Shown: positions 23,278 to 34,700 of the stretch, in pieces | How positions within the stretch are numbered: the stretch's first letter is position 1 | Layout: every line of letters begins with the position of its first letter | Assembly (NCBI GenBank): GCA_900169235.1 | Contig: FWCC01000363.1 | Coordinates: 62,001-126,000, forward strand | Direction of reading: 5' to 3' | Source of the DNA: Zarea fungicola | Lineage: Eukaryota; Ascomycota; Sordariomycetes; Hypocreales; Cordycipitaceae | Length of the DNA stretch: 64,000 nt | Notes under the pieces: model-generated | What the model was told of the DNA's origin: nothing | The model's input: the letters and a program-made list of their open reading frames with translations, nothing else | Databases searched by the model: none | Translations under genes and position numbers: made by a program

Positions 23278-25692
23278 AAAGGGACAAAAGGTGACTTTAT
23301 GTCTCAGTACATAAATCGATTGTCGCACACTATGGGAGCTTGAACCAGGCAAGGTTTGAATCGGTTAAAGAACGAATGGAACCAGGAATCGAGGATCGGA
23401 GGAGGAGAGAGGGGGGCTATCTCTCTTTTTGTTCCTCCCGTTAGATTTGTGGTTTCTTTTTCTTTTCCTTTTTATTTATTTTTTATGGGCGCAAAAAGCA
23501 GGTCCGCGGCAGCTTTGCCAGAAATCGACCACACCCAAAACCTCGACGCGACGGAAACTTGGGAGTGGTCGTTGCGACCGACTTCGAGACCAGCTAGTTC
23601 AGGTCAAGCCGGACGGGGCACCACGCGGCGGCTGCATAGGTTTGCTGCAGAAGCTGCAAAGGAGCAAGGGTTTCCGCTGCTGCACATGAAATAATTAAAC
23701 AGAACAAGCAGGCGATGGTGGCTAGTGTGTTGTCTAGTGTTCCAATAGGCTGGGGCTTTTGCTTCTTTGGATGGCCACAATGCGGCCAGTGGCCAAGCAA
23801 AGATGTAAACCCCACACCACCCTTGGCCCCTCGCCTTGGGTTGGGGGCTTGAGGAGGCTTAATGGGGCTTTTTTCCCTTTTGCTGGCAAAATGGAAACGA
23901 CGAATTACGACAGAGATGAGAACGGGATACAAGCCAACTCAATGGAAAAGCCGAGTTATTTTTCTTCCCCGGCGGAGGCGCTGTCGACAATCCTTGTCTC
24001 GTCAGTTTTGTTGCAGAAAACCCCCCGTCAGCATCCCAATCCCAGCACCTTGCCTCCAATCCCAATCCCAGCTTCTGCTAGCCTCAATACTGACATTTCC
24101 CGCTAGTGCATTGTGTACTTTTAACGTATTGGTAGCTTCGGGATGCTGATGGGGACCTTTGGGATCCCTCCAACCCATTTGGACTCCGCTCATGCCCGCT
24201 GGTGCAGTTCAATGTCTCCATTCACCCACAAGGGGAGGGGCCGGCAAACTCTGGTGGCGTCGCCGCCCGTAGGTGGACTGGCAACATTGGCGAGAAGCTG
24301 TTTTTGTCAACTGGGTTCGTTGCTGGGCGGGTAGCCCTGGATAAGTCTGCAAAACAATGGCACATGGTTCTGGTTATTTGTACCTGTCAATATTATACCC
24401 AGTTGCCAGATTGCCAGTAGACTCATGCGGCCGTCGCCCTGGGTGTGGAACCATCTACTTTTCTGTGTGTTCCGCGGATGGAATGAACTCTCCCACGCGC
24501 GGTGCCACGTTGTCTGTGTCCAGCTAGTAGTGCATGTGTCTGTTGGATTTATGTATCCATTTCGAATGTAATGACAGACGCTGCGCATTCTGACTGATGT
24601 ACATACGTTCATATATATGCATGCAAAGCTCTTACTGTCACCAAACTGACTTGCAGATGCGAGCGCAAAGTTGAAGAGATGCGAGTATTGTCAGTATGCA
24701 TACAATACGGCCATACTTGGCTGAGAATGCAGCCCTTCTCCGTAACCAATACGACGTGGCGGTATCTCTCTACTGCAAAGCAAAGCCGTAGAACTTCTTA
24801 TTCCCCTGCATGGCAGTACTGTGTATGTAGCTACTAGTTTCAGGTACTTAACACCGAGGACAGCCACAGGGCATAATAGGCACTAAACTGGTAGAAAAGC
24901 TGCCTGCGTGGCAATGCAATTGGTCCAATGCTTGTGGCAATAACCATGGAGCCTCGCAAACCATTTCAAGGGCCTACCCGTGTTGCGTTGCACAATCGTT
25001 CTACGACTCTACCAAACCGACAAGATTGCTCCCACATTGGTCCACCGAGACACATATAATAACGTAACAAGTCTAGAGGAAAAGAAGACAGCTCGTGTAA
25101 CGCAGGGGTTGCCACCCCAGTAGGATGTTTCTCCGGAGATTCAAACGACAGGGTTTACACCGGTTATTACATACGACCAATGCCTGATATAGTCGACCGT
25201 TTTATGAGTTCATTTAACAAAACAGAACGGTAGAGAAAGAGAGAATAAAAAAAGAAGACGCCATCTTTGTACTCCGTAGCATGTCTTTATTTGTGCTATA
25301 CCGTAATACATTTCCCGTCCGCCGCTCGTATGAATTAGAATGCGACAGGCCCTCCTCTCTTTCCTTGCTGGGCCGCATGTACGCAGAAGGAGTGCAGCAT
25401 TTGTGTCAGGCGGGCCAACAGCCGCAGGGCTGCATAATTGAAAAAGGCCTGCATAAAACTGGAAACTTGGCCGCAGCAGAAACAAGGAATCAGACGAGAG
25501 AGAAATGCCGCCTTCTGTTGTTGCATTATTTGTTTTCATTTTCGTTTTATTTATTATCAAGCATTCAAGAATGAAAATAGAAAATCTGTAACAGAACTGG
25601 GATTCTATTTCTGTCAAACGCTGTTTTGTTTTATGTTGTGACCCCTTTTTCGCCGATGGCCAAGGGCCAAGGCGGGTACCATACTGACGGTG

Positions 25693-25720
25693 CGGCGGCG
25701 GCGGCGGCGGCGGTGGTGGT
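25693..25720. repeat. CGG/GGT trinucleotide run
   Basis: Seven CGG units, then GGT units, in non-coding sequence. Read on the minus strand it produces a spurious proline or arginine run in overlapping ORFs. Confidence 0.8.
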
Positions 25721-26937
25721 TGGCTGACATGGAAAGAAGAAGAAAAAAAAATAAGAATTTGCCATGACTCTGCTGTTGTTTCTCCCCCCAAGAAAATTGG
25801 CACCTTGGCTCCAGTGATCGATCTTTCCCGTTACGGAGTTCCGTTCCAGGTGGCTGACTGCTTGGTTGGGGCCAAAACTGCAATTCAGATTCTGCACCAC
25901 CCGTTCGCCGTTGTGCCGTTGCCCATTGTTATTTTTAAAATGTCTGTGTGTACGGAGTGGCAAGATTGATTAATGTTTTCGTCTGAGCGCGCGCGCTTTC
26001 CCAGCAGCACTCACAAGACGCTCACATTTTTAATTCGTTCTTGTTTTATTTTGCGACGGATCATGCATTCAAAAACAGGGCTGCTGATGGGACTAGCTCA
26101 GTTCATGCCGCACCAAACCGTACTGGGCGGCGTGCTTGGAAAGACAATGGGAAGGGGTCACTCAGGGGCTTCTTTCTGGCTGCTGCAGATGGGATCGGCA
26201 CTTCTTTCGCCTGCCCGAGCGGCACGGATGGTCGTGGCTACCTTTTTCTGGTGGGCTTGGTCTAGTGGCGGCGGTACGGTGGGTCGAAGCAGAGTTGTGG
26301 AGACATGGCGCCGCATATCCAGACAATCTGCTCATCCACAGCTGGAACCACAACGAATGCAGGGAAAAAGAACCGAGAAAAAAATATTTCTGCAGCGCAA
26401 GGATCAGCTTCGTAGCAACATTGACGAGTCCTTTTTTTTTCTTGTACCTGTCATACGATTTTCTGAATTGTCATCAGAGTTATAAAAAAAAAAAATGATT
26501 GGGTATGGGGCTGCTCTCTGTTCAACCGTTCTTGAGATGGGCAACAAGGCGCCATCTTCCCTTTTTCCTTGCTAGCACTTGCTCGTATGCATCCGTACTC
26601 CGTCCTTGCTGAGGCAATTTCGGTCCATGCCAGATAGGTAGAGTAGAGTACCTTTCTAAATTGGCTAGCTTTAATCCTTAGTTCATCCTCTGACGAGAGC
26701 TGAATTCTCAAGTACAAGAGGACGGCAAGGGCCCCTTGCTATTTTCCCTTTGTCCTCGTAGCTGTCCGGCTGCTTTACCTGGTACATTGTTACTGGTAGT
26801 AACTGACCCTGACAGAGCACGCCACTGTAACGCTTGCAAGGATTTGCGTACGTTACAATGGCAAATGACTGCCGATTCGCCAGAAAACGCCTCCTTACAG
26901 GTTTGGTTAGAACATACCAGGTACTCTTGTTCGACTA

Positions 26938-26976
26938 TGATGTACATATATGTACATACATACATGTACATGCATA
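26938..26976. repeat. TACA/TGTA alternating palindromic tract
   Basis: Short stretch of alternating ATGTACAT-type units, largely self-complementary. It could fold as a cruciform or hairpin; no function assigned. Confidence 0.6.
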
Positions 26977-27864
26977 GCTGCAAAGATGAGGCGTACACAT
27001 ATGCGCACATCTATCTGTACTATTGGCATTGCGCCTCCCATCTGCAGAAAACATCGCACGAGTTTTTACATGTACATATTTTTCTGTTCCATTATTTCCA
27101 ATACTTCCTGCCTGCTGGTATCCATGAAGCACTTGGAATCCCTCCTGGTGCCTCTCGTTCTCCCGACTCCTCCCCCACGAGTGCCACCAGTGCACCACAC
27201 TCCATGCTGAACACTGCAACCCTGCCGTCCCGGATTGTGCTTACGCAAGAATGCTATCGGATGGTCCTGGCGTCCGCTGCCCCTCCAAAACCAATACTTA
27301 TTACTTTAGTGTGTTTGGTACAGTACTAGAGCCGAAGCAGAATGGAGATCAGCCGAACTCTTGCTACACTCTGGTGTTTGCTTGTTATTAGAGCCTCACT
27401 GCCTTAGTAGTTATTACTCACTTGTTCTGAACGTATAATCGGCAATCTCTAGTCCGGGCTTAGTCTCAACGCCAGCGCGCCGCACCCCAACTTGGACAGG
27501 CGGCCCAAAGTGCCGGGTAAAGGGCATCTTCTTCCTCCTTATGGAGCAATCCCTAACGTAGCGGTAATTCAATTTTGCATCCGGAAGATGCCTGTTAGAC
27601 CCCGAAAGGAGGCGTATCGGCTGTGCCTGGGGTTTTGCCTAAATAGTTGCTTCAATTTTTATTTTTATTTTTCTCACCGACCAAAATTCTGAGCTTATAA
27701 CTGCAGCATCAATTCTTTCCTGGTCCCCCTCCTCTTCTTCTCCCAAGGGCCATCTGACATGCAAAGGGACTGCAACATCAACGCCGTCCAGCTGCATCGC
27801 TAGCTGTCTCTCTCAGCGTTGCTTCGCGCGTCGTCACAAGACGGCAAGCGTCAGCTTCCGGAAC

Positions 27865-27893
27865 CTGCAGGCTTTCTGCAGGCTTTCTGCAGG
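27865..27893. repeat. 11-nt tandem direct repeat
   Basis: The unit CTGCAGGCTTT occurs twice in tandem, followed by a partial third copy, about 310 nt upstream of the receptor start codon. Confidence 0.7.
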
Positions 27894-28202
27894 TGTGCGT
27901 CTCGAATTATAGAAAATCCAACATAAGCGTAGGATTCATCCATTTCGCTGGCAGGACTGCCTGAATTCTTGCACGTTTTCCCAAACCCTGTCATTCCCTT
28001 TGGTCAATGCGGCCGTCGCTCGTTTGAATTGTTTGGCATTTTGTATTCAAGCACACTTATTCTTATTATATCTTCCTTCACACCCCCCGTGTCGAACCCA
28101 CCCAGTTTCCGGAAGAGCTCTTCTTTTTTCGACAAGAGATCTCCTGCAAAAGAAAGCAATTCTGTCTTGCATGCTGCACAAACCATCAACGTCGTCGTCA
28201 CC

Positions 28203-29395
28203 ATGACTTGGGTCTCCAATGCCACGCCGGAAGTGGATGCCATCTCCCAGTGGCGAACCATTCTCGCCGTCTGCGTTGTCCTGACAGTGCTCACTGTCAT
28301 CGTCGTTGGCTACCGTCTGTGGCTCTCGTTTCGCGGTCGCGGCCTCGCCGCCGACGACTATGTCGCCCTCGCCTCCTGTATCCTCGCCTTCATCTACTCG
28401 GTCCTCACCATTGTCCAGACAAAATACGGGCTTGGCCTACCAATCAAGCTCCGCTCCAAAGTCTACTCGGACGCCCTCACCTACAAGCAAGTCAATTTCG
28501 CCGGGCGACCCATTTACCAATTCGGCGTCAGCCTCTTCAAGGTCGCGCTCCTGCTCAGCTACCTCCGCCTCTTGCAGGCGACGAGCAAGAAGGGGTATCG
28601 CGTCCTTATCTGGGTGGCCATTGTCGCCGTGCTGCTCGGCCATCTGGGCAGTGCCTTTGCCCTCATCTTTGCCTGCAAACCAGTCAGCTTCTCGTGGAAG
28701 CTGACCGTCTCCGACCCGCACCCAACATGTGTCAATCTCTCACAGACGTCACTGATTTACTCTCTCATCACCATCATCTCGGATGTGCTCGTCGCTGTGC
28801 TGCCCATTCCGGTGCTGCTCACGCTCAAGATTCCCAACAGCAAAAAGGCCGGTCTCGTTGGTGTCTTTCTCCTTGGTCTCTTTACCACCATTTGCTCCAT
28901 CCTACGCCTAATTCAGCTCAACCGCATCTCCTTTGGAGATGGAAACTCGACTATGCTTGTGCTTTGGGGTGTCATTGAGTTTAATGTCGGAGTAAGTTTT
29001 GGTTTTTTATGCTACAGCAAAACAGCTCCAAGTTTTCTTCCTCTAGAACTAATATGGAACATTCGCAGAACTTGGTGACGTCGTTGCCATTCCTTGCTCC
29101 AGTCTTCATAAAAAAGGCCAAGGATTTCAGTTACAGACGCTACAAGAGCAACAGTCGCGAGACAGAGGCCTCGAAGGGGTCCAGGGCCTCGAAACACCCC
29201 AACGCCAGTCGGGATCTCTACCATCTCGACGACGTCAAGAATCCTCACAACGCCGTCGTCGGCTCAAGCCAATCATCAGGCAGCGCCGAAAATATCTTGC
29301 CCAAAGATGGCATTGTCAAGTCGGTGGAGTACACAGTTTCCGTTGATAAGAATCACCCACCAGGTCAACAAAACACGCCTTGGCATCCGGTTTAA
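28203..29395 (+). CDS. Pth11-like / fungal rhodopsin-domain integral membrane protein
   Basis: Two exons, 28203-28991 and 29069-29395, give 371 residues. Seven hydrophobic segments fit a fungal rhodopsin-like membrane protein, beginning with ILAVCVVLTVLTVIVVGYRL. Family-type features: the LAADDYVALASCILAF motif after TM1, KTKYGLG-like QTKYGLGLP, a cysteine-bearing loop (FACKPVSFSW ... PTCVNL), and VLWGVIEFNVG joined by splicing to NLVTSLPFLAPVF. The tail is polar and basic, likely cytoplasmic. Pth11-type proteins act as G-protein-coupled receptors for surface or nutrient cues in some fungi; no ligand can be inferred. There is no CFEM domain. The ATG at 28203 has a good context (CACC before it). 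An in-frame upstream extension to 27969 adds a non-family-like leader and was not used. Confidence 0.85.
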
Positions 29396-31703
29396 TGAAT
29401 TTAAAGAGACCAAAACAATACGAATCCAGTTTTCAGAGTCTATGTACATAACGTTTTTGTTTTTGTGGGGGTTACAGTTTCGAGGCATGAAATGTGTAAT
29501 ATGTGTGAATATCAAACCTTGATCTGGTTCATATTGATCGCCAAGTCTCTGCTTAACAATTTGGTTTATAAAACACAACATGTCACTTATCCATCTTGAT
29601 CAAGTCTCGATCACTTTTGGCTTGGCCCTCGGCGACCCCCCCCCCCTTTCCTTGGCGAAATCCACCACCTTCATGATAGACGATAATAAGCTGCATGGGT
29701 GCTGTAACGGCAGGAGTTTTAGTGCTGACGGTAAGATTGCGCTCTCGCCGTAGTGGGTGAGGCCCGACGCCTACCGTATTTAGTGGGAGGTAAGAGGGTC
29801 TCGAAAATGGCCCGTAATTGCTCCGAGAGCTTTGGCGTGCATGGAAGACGACGTATTAGCGGCTTGGCCAACCCTGAAGAGATCCTGTAATTCCTTTTTC
29901 TTTCAAACAAACGGCTGCTTGAAATACATAACACATAAAGGCAAGAATAGAATACCAGTAGTTATCCATTTATTTGTATGGTATTTATAGTAAGCCCCCT
30001 TGCTTTGGGACAGATGAAGGTGTAGCCGCGGTGCATCACGCAGCAGCCTGCTTCACCCCGTGCTATTCACTAATACGACCGAATAACTGTAAATCCTGTC
30101 GTCAACCCTTGGGCTCCGCGTCAGAGAATCTACGTTTGGCAGTCTCCACGAGTACTTCAGGGAGCAGTGATTTAATGCGTGATCGACAGGTTGCTGATCT
30201 GGCGAACGGGATTCGCACTCGTGTGGAGGACGATCAAAATCATGTTCTCGAGGCTGTACGCTATGTACTTACATTGCTACTCCTGATCAAAGCTCCACTG
30301 CGCCAGGTTGGTTTCAGTAGCCGTCGCATAACGGCCTGACAAGAATACAGTGGGAAAAGCGACACGATGAAGAAGGTATTTTACCAGCCAGTAGAACAAA
30401 AATATTACACATAGCAGGCAGATATCGTCCAAGGGGAATCCAGCCATGATGGCCTGCCATGGCCAGGCATATCAACACAAACCGTCGACACATGTAACTG
30501 GGCCGTGTCTGGGCCCAGAAAATATCGTATGTTAGTTACCCTACACACAGAGGTTGATGTGAAGAGTATTCCCGTACTACCTTTAAAGGCAGTGGTTCTA
30601 CTCTGGCATGTGATAGCCCATGCATATTCGTTTTGGTTTTTGTCAGACTTAACCTTCCATGTTTTAAGCGAGCGTCCGATGGGGAGAAGGCGGGCACCAA
30701 TCGATCTTTGCTACCGTGTTCTGCCCAGAGTGGGCACCGCCGGATGCATGTATATACGTCGGCCACCATGGCTTCTCATGCATACCTACAGAGGTACAGA
30801 TTTCAAGTTTCATCCTTTGTCCAACGTAGGGCGTGGCGCGTAGTGTGGTGCAGCGGTTTAAAAATTTTTTTTTTTTTTTTTTAAACGTAAATGGGATATA
30901 TCTATATTTTGTATTTTCCTTTGAGTTATCTCTTTACATCTGTATTTCCTTCCATAGCGCTGTCCATGACGGATGTTTTCCCACCAGTTCGAGCGACAGG
31001 CGGCTACGCATCTGTACATAGAGGTTACAAACTAGGCACTGTCTATAATAAGCGAAGTCTATGGACTAGCGTTTCTGTAACAGCCAGGAAAACCACTAAA
31101 AATACAAAGAAGGCGACACTGCTCTCTCAATGTAAACAGCACTAGGTAATAAATTCGCCCTAGCCAAATGAGACTGAAGCTTCTCGTCAAAGTCCACTAG
31201 CAGGTCGCTGTGACGCCACAACCCCCTTTGGCGTGACCTGGTAGCCGTCGACAATCGCGCGCCGCAGCTTCCAGCGTCACTTGACAAAATTCACCAAGCC
31301 TCCGGAATTATTCAGCCACTTCTGTGTGCTGCTCAAATACGTGCATCAGTACTTGTATTGCATTGCTCACATCTAACCTCACCGCACATCACATGCACTG
31401 TATCACAACCTCTGTCGGTTCTAGCATTTTGTGTTGTCGGTTGTAACTGCAGGGATCTGGCTGCGGCCGATTGCTGTATTCGGTGTCCTCGAGCTTTCGC
31501 AGGGGGTATCAGATCGACAAAGCTACACCGTATCAGCCTCCGAACCACGACAGACGCTTTTTACCTTGATTCAACACTGTTAAACATCACGGCACCCTGC
31601 CTGGTCGGCGTCAGCTACTACATCGCTTGGCGGGTACCACGACTTCGGAACCCGAACTGTCCTTCGACCCCTTGGCTCGACTGCAACACATCTACGACCA
31701 AAA
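29396..31703. other. 2.3 kb intergenic region
   Basis: No supported gene. It includes a C11 run (29636-29646) and a T18 run (30865-30882). A 121-codon ORF at 29974-30339 has no recognisable features. The right end is the promoter and leader of phospholipase D. Confidence 0.4.
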
Positions 31704-34700
31704 ATGGCCGGCGATGACTCCGTATCGCCATTAACGAGATCGCCAGCGAATGCCACGCCGGCAAACGACAGTCCATACACGCTGCCCGTCGTCGGTGGCC
31801 CACCGGCACCCTCTCCCAAACCAGCCACCGAGGCAACACAAGAGAACGACCAGCGGAATGGGACAATTGGCGCAGTGTCGCACCAAACCTCGAGTCTGTC
31901 CACCGAGACCGCCCAACCCAATCATACAGAACCAAACGCTACCGAACCCCCCGGGTTGACTGGCAACAGCCCTTCTCCCGACTCTCCAGCCACTCCTGGT
32001 GCCCGCGTACAATTTGCCCGGTTCGATCCCCCCGAGTTCCAATTTACACACTCCAGACATGGCTCCTTTGAGAATGCGGACGGCAGCAAGTCAAGAGCTG
32101 GTTCCATCATGTCTAAACTCAAGTCTCTGGCACCCCAATCTCTCCATTCCCCGAGGCCGCCCTCTCTAGACGACAACGCACAAGTCGCACCAGCATCCCC
32201 AACCAACGGCCGCTTCGCTCCGTCGGGAGTCCCGGATACCCTACACGAAGAAGACTCTGATGCTGATGTAGAAGGTGAGGCCGATGCAGACGTGGAAGAG
32301 ACTGCCGATGAAGGCCACGTTTCTGGATCCGGGCAGCCCAGGAAGAAGAAGAAGAAGCGTCGGATGCGTCGATTCGTCATCGGTGATGGATCCACGCCCA
32401 CATCGCCGTTCCGCTTCCCCAACGAAGGGGAGCCGTTTGGCAACAGATTTTTGAGACGTCGTGCGAGTATGCCCGACACGCGGATTCACAACCATGCCCT
32501 TTCTGAAAGTGAAGCTGTCCACCCCGCCAAACGCCGTCCGTTTGCCCGCCGAGGCCACTCGTGGATAGATGCTAGCATGAATGATATTGAAGAGATGGAA
32601 AGCTCCGTCGTCATTGGTCGTCGTAACGGCCATGCCCGCCGCATCACCGTCTTTGGAGGCGGTGGGGTGTCTGACGGTGATGCCGCTCTGCAGCGTCGGC
32701 CGTTTTTCAATTCGGAACGTGCATCCAACTTTGGCGCTCAAAAATGGAAACAGGTCAAGTCTACCTTGAAGCTTCTGCGTCAAAAAAAGGAGGATCGGTT
32801 CGACTACTACAAATCTGCCGAATTGATGGCGGAGCTGCGTGCTGGCGCCCCCGCGGTGCTCATGTTTGCAAGCATGATCCAGCGTGACGAACACGGGAAT
32901 AAGAGGATCCCGGTTCTCCTGGAGCAGCTAAAATTGAAAATCACAGACAGCGCCCCGGTGCAGGACGACGACAAGGAGCGCCATTGGACCTTTTCAATCG
33001 AGCTGGAATATGGCAGCGGGCCTAGCAGAATGGTCTGGACCATTGTGCGTACCATCAGAGATATTTACAATCTTCATTTCCGGTACAAGTTTGCTCTGAA
33101 CAACGACAAATACCTGCTTGGCCGCGTAGATCTTGCTGCCCGCCCTAAGCAGCCCAAGTTCCCGTACTCAGCGTTTCCCTATCTCCGAGGGGCCCGCAAC
33201 AAGGAGGATACTAGCGATGAGGAGGATGCTGGTAGCAGCAGGGATCCGATTATAGAGGAGGGCGACGAGACTGGTGCTGGTGCTGGTGCTGGTGGCGACC
33301 CTGACGCAAGTGATAGTGGCAATGTACACCCCCGTCGCAAACGGTCGCGCGTCAACATGCTCGGCATGAGGCGTCGCTCAACTGGCCTCACGGACAACGG
33401 CGAGGGCCCAAATGATCAGAACGACAGCCCAGAAACAATGCGGCTGCGCTACGTCGAGAAACAGCGGAGGATTCTGGAGAAATATCTCTCCGAGATGATT
33501 CGCTGGCTCATGTTCCGAGCGGACAGCAATCGCCTTTGCCGGTTTCTCGAGCTCTCTGCACTCGGTGTTCGTCTTGCTGCCGAAGGGAGCTACCATGGCA
33601 AGGAGGGCTACCTGCATATCCAGTCGGCCAAGGGGATTGACTTTCGTCGTGTGCTGACGCCTGCCAAGGTCATTGCACGGCACAGTCGAAAATGGTTCCT
33701 CGTCCGTCAAAACTATATCGTCTGTGTCGACTCACCTGAAAACATGAACATCTATGATGTCTACCTTGTTGACATCAAGTTTACCATTGTTTCCAAGAGA
33801 AACGGGCTAAAACAGATAACCTCGAAGAAGAATGAGGAAATTGACTTAACCTTGGAAGCTAAACCGTCGAAACATCACACTTTGACCCTGAAGACCTCTG
33901 AACGCAAGATTCGCCTTTTCTCCCGCTACCATGCCGTTATGAAGCAGTTTGAGGAATCAATTACCGAAATGCTGCGAGCGACAGTCTGGTCCCAACCGAA
34001 GCGCTTTGACAGCTATGCCCCCGTACGACAGGGCGTCTTTGCACAGTGGCTCGTTGACGGACGTGACTACATGTGGAATGTCTCTCGCGCCATCAACATG
34101 GCCAAGGATGTCATCTACATCCATGATTGGTGGCTTAGCCCCGAGCTGTACATGAGACGACCGGCCGCCATTAGCCAAAAGTGGCGACTCGACCGCCTCT
34201 TGCAAAAAAAGGCTCGGGAAGGAGTCAAAATCTTTGTCATCATTTACAGAAACGTCGAAGCTGCCGTCCCCATTGATTCCGAGTACACCAAGTTTTCGCT
34301 GCTCAACCTGCATCCCAACATCTTTGTTCAGCGATCACCAAATCAGTTCAAGAAAAACCAGTTCTTCTTTGCGCATCACGAAAAGATTTGCATTGTGGAC
34401 CATGACGTCGCGTTCTTGGGTGGAATTGATCTCTGTTTTGGCCGATGGGACTGCCCACAGCATCCCATTGTTGATGATAAGCCAACTGGTTTCGAAATGT
34501 CGGATGCGCCAAAGGATGCAGAGCATTGTCAGCTCTTCCCCGGTAAAGACTATTCGAACCCTCGTGTGCAGGACTTCTTCCGACTATCTGAGCCGTATGA
34601 GGAAATGTACGACCGCTCCAAGGTCCCGCGAATGCCGTGGCATGACATCTCGATGCAGGTTGTCGGCCAGCCGGCGCGCGACCTGACCCGCCACTTTGTC

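Larger units (their letters stand above)
23114..28202. other. 5 kb gene-poor region
   Basis: Bounded by the start codons of the divergent MFS permease and Pth11-like receptor. ORFs of up to 197 codons exist (for example 25210-25803 minus, 26736-27329 plus), but their translations are low-complexity or frequently overlapped on other strands and show no domain. Simple repeats are scattered through it: GT at 23256-23277, CGG at 25693-25720, TACA/TGTA at 26938-26976 and a short direct repeat at 27865-27893. I cannot exclude a non-coding RNA. Confidence 0.4.

Noticed and set aside
25169..25180. ACATACGACCA, identical to the first bases of fungal 5S rRNA
   Set aside because: The match ends after about 11 bases and none of the following 5S sequence is present; treated as chance.
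25210..25963. Overlapping minus-strand ORFs of 89-197 codons
   Set aside because: Much of their apparent composition comes from a CGG repeat and poly-A/T stretches; no domain and no plausible start context.
26736..27329. 197-codon plus-strand ORF
   Set aside because: Its length is partly due to a TACA/TGTA repeat tract; the translation has no recognisable family and is low in coding character.
30195..30270. Possible minus-strand tRNA (GAATCCCGTTCGCC-like stretch)
   Set aside because: The T-loop lacks the GTTC box, the T-stem does not pair and no acceptor or anticodon stem could be drawn.
29974..30339. 121-codon plus-strand ORF
   Set aside because: No recognisable domain and no neighbouring exon that would extend it.
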